The notes beneath the pieces were generated by a model, which saw only the letters and a list, made by a program, of their open reading frames with translations, was not told the origin of the DNA and did no database searches. Shown piece by piece: positions 60,160 through 64,000 of a DNA stretch of 64,000 bases (within the stretch, counting starts at the first letter, position 1; the number at the start of each line of letters is the position of its first letter). The stretch spans positions 1 to 64,000 of the forward strand of contig JAYKXP010000067.1 of the NCBI GenBank assembly GCA_037176845.1, written 5' to 3'. The stretch is from Paramarasmius palmivorus. Taxonomy: Eukaryota > Basidiomycota > Agaricomycetes > Agaricales > Marasmiaceae. The position numbers were made by a program, and so were the translations under genes.

Positions 60160-61994
60160 TCACCAGATCCTGGTCTCGAGCAACAAGTCGCTGTTACCTT
60201 CAAGACCGATGCAGGCCTTGAGGAACGCTTCGAGAGCATTGCGCTGGCGGTTGAGACTGTTGACGACTTCGTAGCCTGTAAGATATGTTAACGGTGTACA
60301 AGGAGTGTTCAGGATAGGGATAGGAACGTACCAGGCTTGACCAAGGGAGCCTTGAGCATGTAGGAAAGCAAAGACAAGACAGGGTAGAGAGGAGCGAAGT
60401 CCTTGTTCTCGCTGTTCTTGCGGTACTTGACACGAGTGAGGAGCTCAGCAAGGATGGTCAAGTCGAGGATCAAGGGAGTAGCGAGAAGAGAATCCTATTG
60501 CGAGGATATAAGTCACCTGGAAAGTGTATAGTAGGATTGAAGACATACCTCGCACTCATTGAAGATGTTGATGGTCGAACGACCACCGCAGAAGATCTCA
60601 GAGTAGTACTCATCGATAGCCCTCTTGGAATCGCCAACGGCAGGAACATACTTGATGACGACGATGTGGTCGGGATGCTCGCCCTTTCCGGTAGGGACAC
60701 CTTTTGGTCCGACCTCAGGAGCCTTGTAAAGCAGCCTGTTAGCGTCAACCATGTCATCAACGACACTGCTCTTGCTAATCTCCTTGCTCCTGAACTGCCT
60801 CTCAGCAGACAAGTTGCGACCATCGTTGTTACCGAGATGGTTGTAGGAGGCAATGGAGAGAGGCTTGATACCAGCGTTCACGAGGAACTCGGCAAAGACA
60901 GACTTCAGCTTGGTCTGGCCAGTCTTGAGATCGTCTCCGCCAATGAAGGATTGGTGACGCTCAGCGAGCTCGATGACACCGGGAACAAAAGTGTTCTGAG
61001 GAGCACCGTTGACGAAAGGTTCACCCTCGAGGATAGCGGCAACGGCGAACAAGGTAGACGGGGAAACTTCGGAGTGCGAAGCCTTGATCGCAGCAAGGAT
61101 GTTGTCGGCAGTATCGTTGACACCAGGAATGATGTCGCTGTAGCGCTCGGTGTTCGCGGTCCAGAACACAACAACGCGGTCAAGCTCGTTGTCTTGCTTG
61201 AACTTGCGGATATCTGCGCGAAGATGTTCAAGATGGGCTTGCTTGTCGGTACCAGGAATCACGTTATCAGCGCGTTCCTCCTGGTTGGCAGCGATGAAGT
61301 CGGGATAGTAGATGGAGGGGAGAGGCTTGCCGAGGGCGGCCATGTGAGGAGCAACCTGGCGCTGTAGATCGTAATCCAAAACCTGCGCACGTTGCATAGC
61401 TCTGTCCAAAGTGTATCCGGAGATATCCCAACCACCAAGAACGAGGTCATTGGGGTGAACCATGGGAAGAACGTCCGAGACAGGGACATGGACCTCCTTG
61501 CCAGTTGAAGGCTCGGTGCCGATACGAACGGTGGAAGCTCTGAGCAGGGAGCCAATATAGTTAGGCTGTTGAACGCCTTCCTTGGTGTGCCAGGTAATGT
61601 TGTGGCGGTTGGCGAGAATGCAGGCGGCCAAGGTCGTGCCGTTGTTTCCTCCGAGACCGATCATCATCAGACTGTAGGTATCATGATCAGAATCTACATG
61701 CATAAAGAATACGAACAAATAGGCTTACCCAGTCTTCGAAACCTTCCGCTGAGTCTGGAACTCATAGGACTGAACAGTAGGGTTAACGATGTACTGTCCG
61801 TTGGTGATGGTAACGTCCGCTCCGCGGTTCTGGAACTTGGACGTGATGTATTCGTCAGAGTAAGACGTATTTTCCGACTGCACGACGATGGCGTGAGGAC
61901 GACGAGCAGCGGTGGGATGAATGGGCAACATTCCCTCGAGTTGAGAGTCAGGAGTGTTGTATCCCGAAGAACCGTTGGTGTTGTTAGGAGCCAT
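60160..61994 (-). CDS. INO1: Inositol-3-phosphate synthase
   Basis: Converts glucose 6-phosphate to 1D-myo-inositol 3-phosphate using NAD, the first step of inositol and phosphatidylinositol synthesis; cytosolic. Four exons (61729-61994, 60549-61671, 60332-60494, 60160-60275) total 1668 nt, 555 aa, the usual fungal length. Family landmarks are [11 protein letters not shown] in exon 1, the NAD-binding [12 protein letters not shown], the [19 protein letters not shown] block, [52 protein letters not shown] with the [10 protein letters not shown] lysine region, and [20 protein letters not shown]. The C-terminus is LLLETRIW. Every exon joint is in phase and nothing is missing. The ATG at 61994 is the first in frame. 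A single-copy housekeeping gene marking the right edge of the accessory block. Confidence 0.97.
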
Positions 61995-62220
61995 GATATG
62001 AGTTATGTAGACAGAGATGTGGAAGGTTTAGAGAATCCGAAGGAAGTCAGCAGAGGTGTGCTTGACGCCGCGATGCGAGTTGTGTGAACTGCAAAGCTGG
62101 TTTGAGAACATACAAAGGAGGAAAACCCCTATGCAAGTTTGAAAAGTGAGTTGATGAGAGACGACAGTAAGAGCGAAACAGAAAAGGCTCGCTGAAGATT
62201 TAGGTAGAGATGGAGAGGGT

Positions 62221-62227
62221 TTTTATA
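62221..62227 (-). promoter_or_regulatory. TATA box of INO1
   Basis: On the minus strand, TATAAAA lies about 227 bp upstream of the INO1 ATG. Confidence 0.45.
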
Positions 62228-62299
62228 CGAGAATTGGCGAGCTTGAGGCAAAGATGTGCACACGAAGACGTATGAGATGATTGTGGTACGAGGGTAAGC

Positions 62300-64000
62300 A
62301 GAAATTTTGGGGTTGTCACGGAATTTAACAAATTTTTCCGTGCCGGAAAAGGTATATCAGTAGCCGAAATTGCAACGTGGACTTGAGGGCAGGCTCATCA
62401 GATAACCGCCACTGCCCCTAACTGCTGCGTATCTTGGTTATCTACAGCTTTCGAATGCCCAGTAAAGGATAGGTCGGATATTCAAGTGCGTATTGATTCA
62501 TCTATCTAACCATCTAGACATGGCTTGATCCCGAAAAGGAACAGTGAAAAAGGACCTCTAGTAGAGTATCCCAATTCCCCAAGACAGATCGTATGTGACA
62601 AGCCATCCATCGCAAAATTGAGGGTTGCGGGACAGGCGGAACCCGGTGCCCCTGAGGACGAGTAAAATGAAATGACATGTGTATCAGGGTGATCAACATC
62701 TCAATTGTACGTGTATCAACATGAGCAGTCGATGAGAAATCGGATTCGTAAAGGGGATCGTTGAACTCTGAGGCACCGAAGGGGGCTATTTCTCAAAGTG
62801 AATGTTGCTAAGGAAAGTCGACAAACTTTGTTTATCCTGCTTCATGGCATATCGAGCTTCTGGAGAGGTCTATTCAGTAGGCGGCGCTTTGATTGGAAAC
62901 TTCCTTGAATCTTGATACGGTACGGAGTTTGACTTTGTCAGAGTCTAGCTTCCATTTGGCTTCCATCATCTCCGATGTTCTCCCAACCGGCAAAGCACGA
63001 CAAGAAGGGCAACCCATCTAAACGTGTTGATTCTAAGCGTTGGAGCAAAATATGTACTTGGGAGGCTCACCTATCGCATGCCTTCGACAATTCGGATGGA
63101 TATATCTCCATGCACATACGGGTCCTGTTCATTTGCGATTCTTCATGCCGTATCAACCGCATCTACTAAGAATCCTACGCAGCGCCCAGCTCCCGGCATC
63201 GATAGCCAAGTAGAGAGTGATGGGTTTAGGCTCATCGACGTAGACGTGTGATGTTGAAGCGACTGCCACGGTCGTTCGCAATTATGCATCGGGTCTATTC
63301 TGGTCAATTTGGGTTCCATGTAAGCCGGAGGGCTCTTCATCAGGCCTTATTCGTCCTTCTCGGTCTCGCGATCGTGCAATGTTCGTTTTCGCGATCTGAG
63401 AACGAGGTAAAATGGGTAAAAATCAGCTACTGATTCCAAGAAAGGCCATAGAAACGATAGACCTCACCTACTAAAGTGACCTTTGAAGCTAATCGGGTCA
63501 CGATTAATTGTTACTCGTCTTCGAGACTGCAGGTTCTCATCCTTCCGTAGTAGCACGAGCATTCGATGTTCACCTCACTTGACCATACTCGCCGTCGCGC
63601 CGCCTTCGAGAATCTGATGCATGCCAGCCAACCATCATATCTTTCGCAGACTTCGTGTCTTCGACGACAGTTTAACTGTCGCAATATGTTTCTTCTGCCG
63701 GGTTATCGTACTTTCTTCCGCTCGAGGTAGCTCAGGTGAGTACAAGTTCTTCTGATAAATCATTCAGACATGACAAGATGTGTGAAGGAAACTTGGGCGC
63801 ACCGATACACAAAAACGATATCCATTGAGTTCTATTTTCACAAATCCATCCAAGGGTTGCTACCACATAATGCCGCTCATCAACAAAGGGTTCTTCCTGC
63901 TCTGGTACGCTTCACGCATTTGCAATTCGGTAGAGAGTGGGTTACATGGGTGCAGTTGAGTTGAATGGAATGAATAATCAACCAAAGATGATTCAGGGAA
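62300..64000. other. No gene recognised
   Basis: Beyond the INO1 promoter I find only short unsupported frames with no family motifs or coherent splice structure. Confidence 0.45.

Noticed and set aside
60498..61367. 289-codon open frame on the plus strand
   Set aside because: It is the antisense shadow of the intact INO1 exon 2; it has no family motifs of its own.

Overview
The window is nuclear DNA of a filamentous basidiomycete, most likely an Agaricomycete. Genes are split by many 45-70 bp GT-AG introns with a few GC-AG ones, spacing is compact, and the protein families are fungal: fungalysin M36 proteases, a GH5 exo-beta-1,3-glucanase, Cyt/volvatoxin-like pore-forming proteins, a kinase-armadillo protein and inositol-3-phosphate synthase. 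Species cannot be fixed from the sequence alone.

Layout. 1-8.9 kb and 57-62 kb are ordinary core-type regions. The left one holds a frame-broken conserved basidiomycete protein (1699-4704) and an intact pseudokinase-armadillo protein (5443-8816). The right one holds a GH5 glucanase (57421-59297) and inositol-3-phosphate synthase (60160-61994, minus). Between them, about 9-56 kb is an accessory block of tandem and segmental duplications: two complete secreted type-B carboxylesterases (8966-13860), two broken esterase copies (24.9-27.8 kb), two Cyt-like pore-forming toxin genes (29483-32212), and three fungalysin copies (one 5' stub and two long).

The standout is a family of small (about 155-180 aa) single-membrane-span proteins that I do not recognise. 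Twelve copies sit as six head-to-head (divergent) pairs: A/B (15.1-19.1 kb), C/E (20.7-23.5), D/F (33.3-35.6), G/J (36.2-38.8), H/K (40.3-43.0) and I/L (45.7-48.9). At least three further relics exist. All copies share one three-exon plan: intron 1 in phase 2, intron 2 in phase 0, exon 2 of exactly 151 or 145 nt, and a tiny last exon. Minus-strand and plus-strand members are therefore diverged paralogues, and the pair is duplicated as a unit. In four of the six pairs the shared intergenic promoter is a long inverted repeat (arms of about 200 to 980 bp). In C/E the arms reach almost to the minus-gene ATG, so both promoters are nearly the same sequence. A fifth pair (G/J) keeps a short eroded inverted repeat.

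Two members (B and L) have N-terminal frameshifts. The paired, co-duplicated, divergently transcribed design resembles self/non-self or toxin-antidote gene pairs, but that function is inference only.
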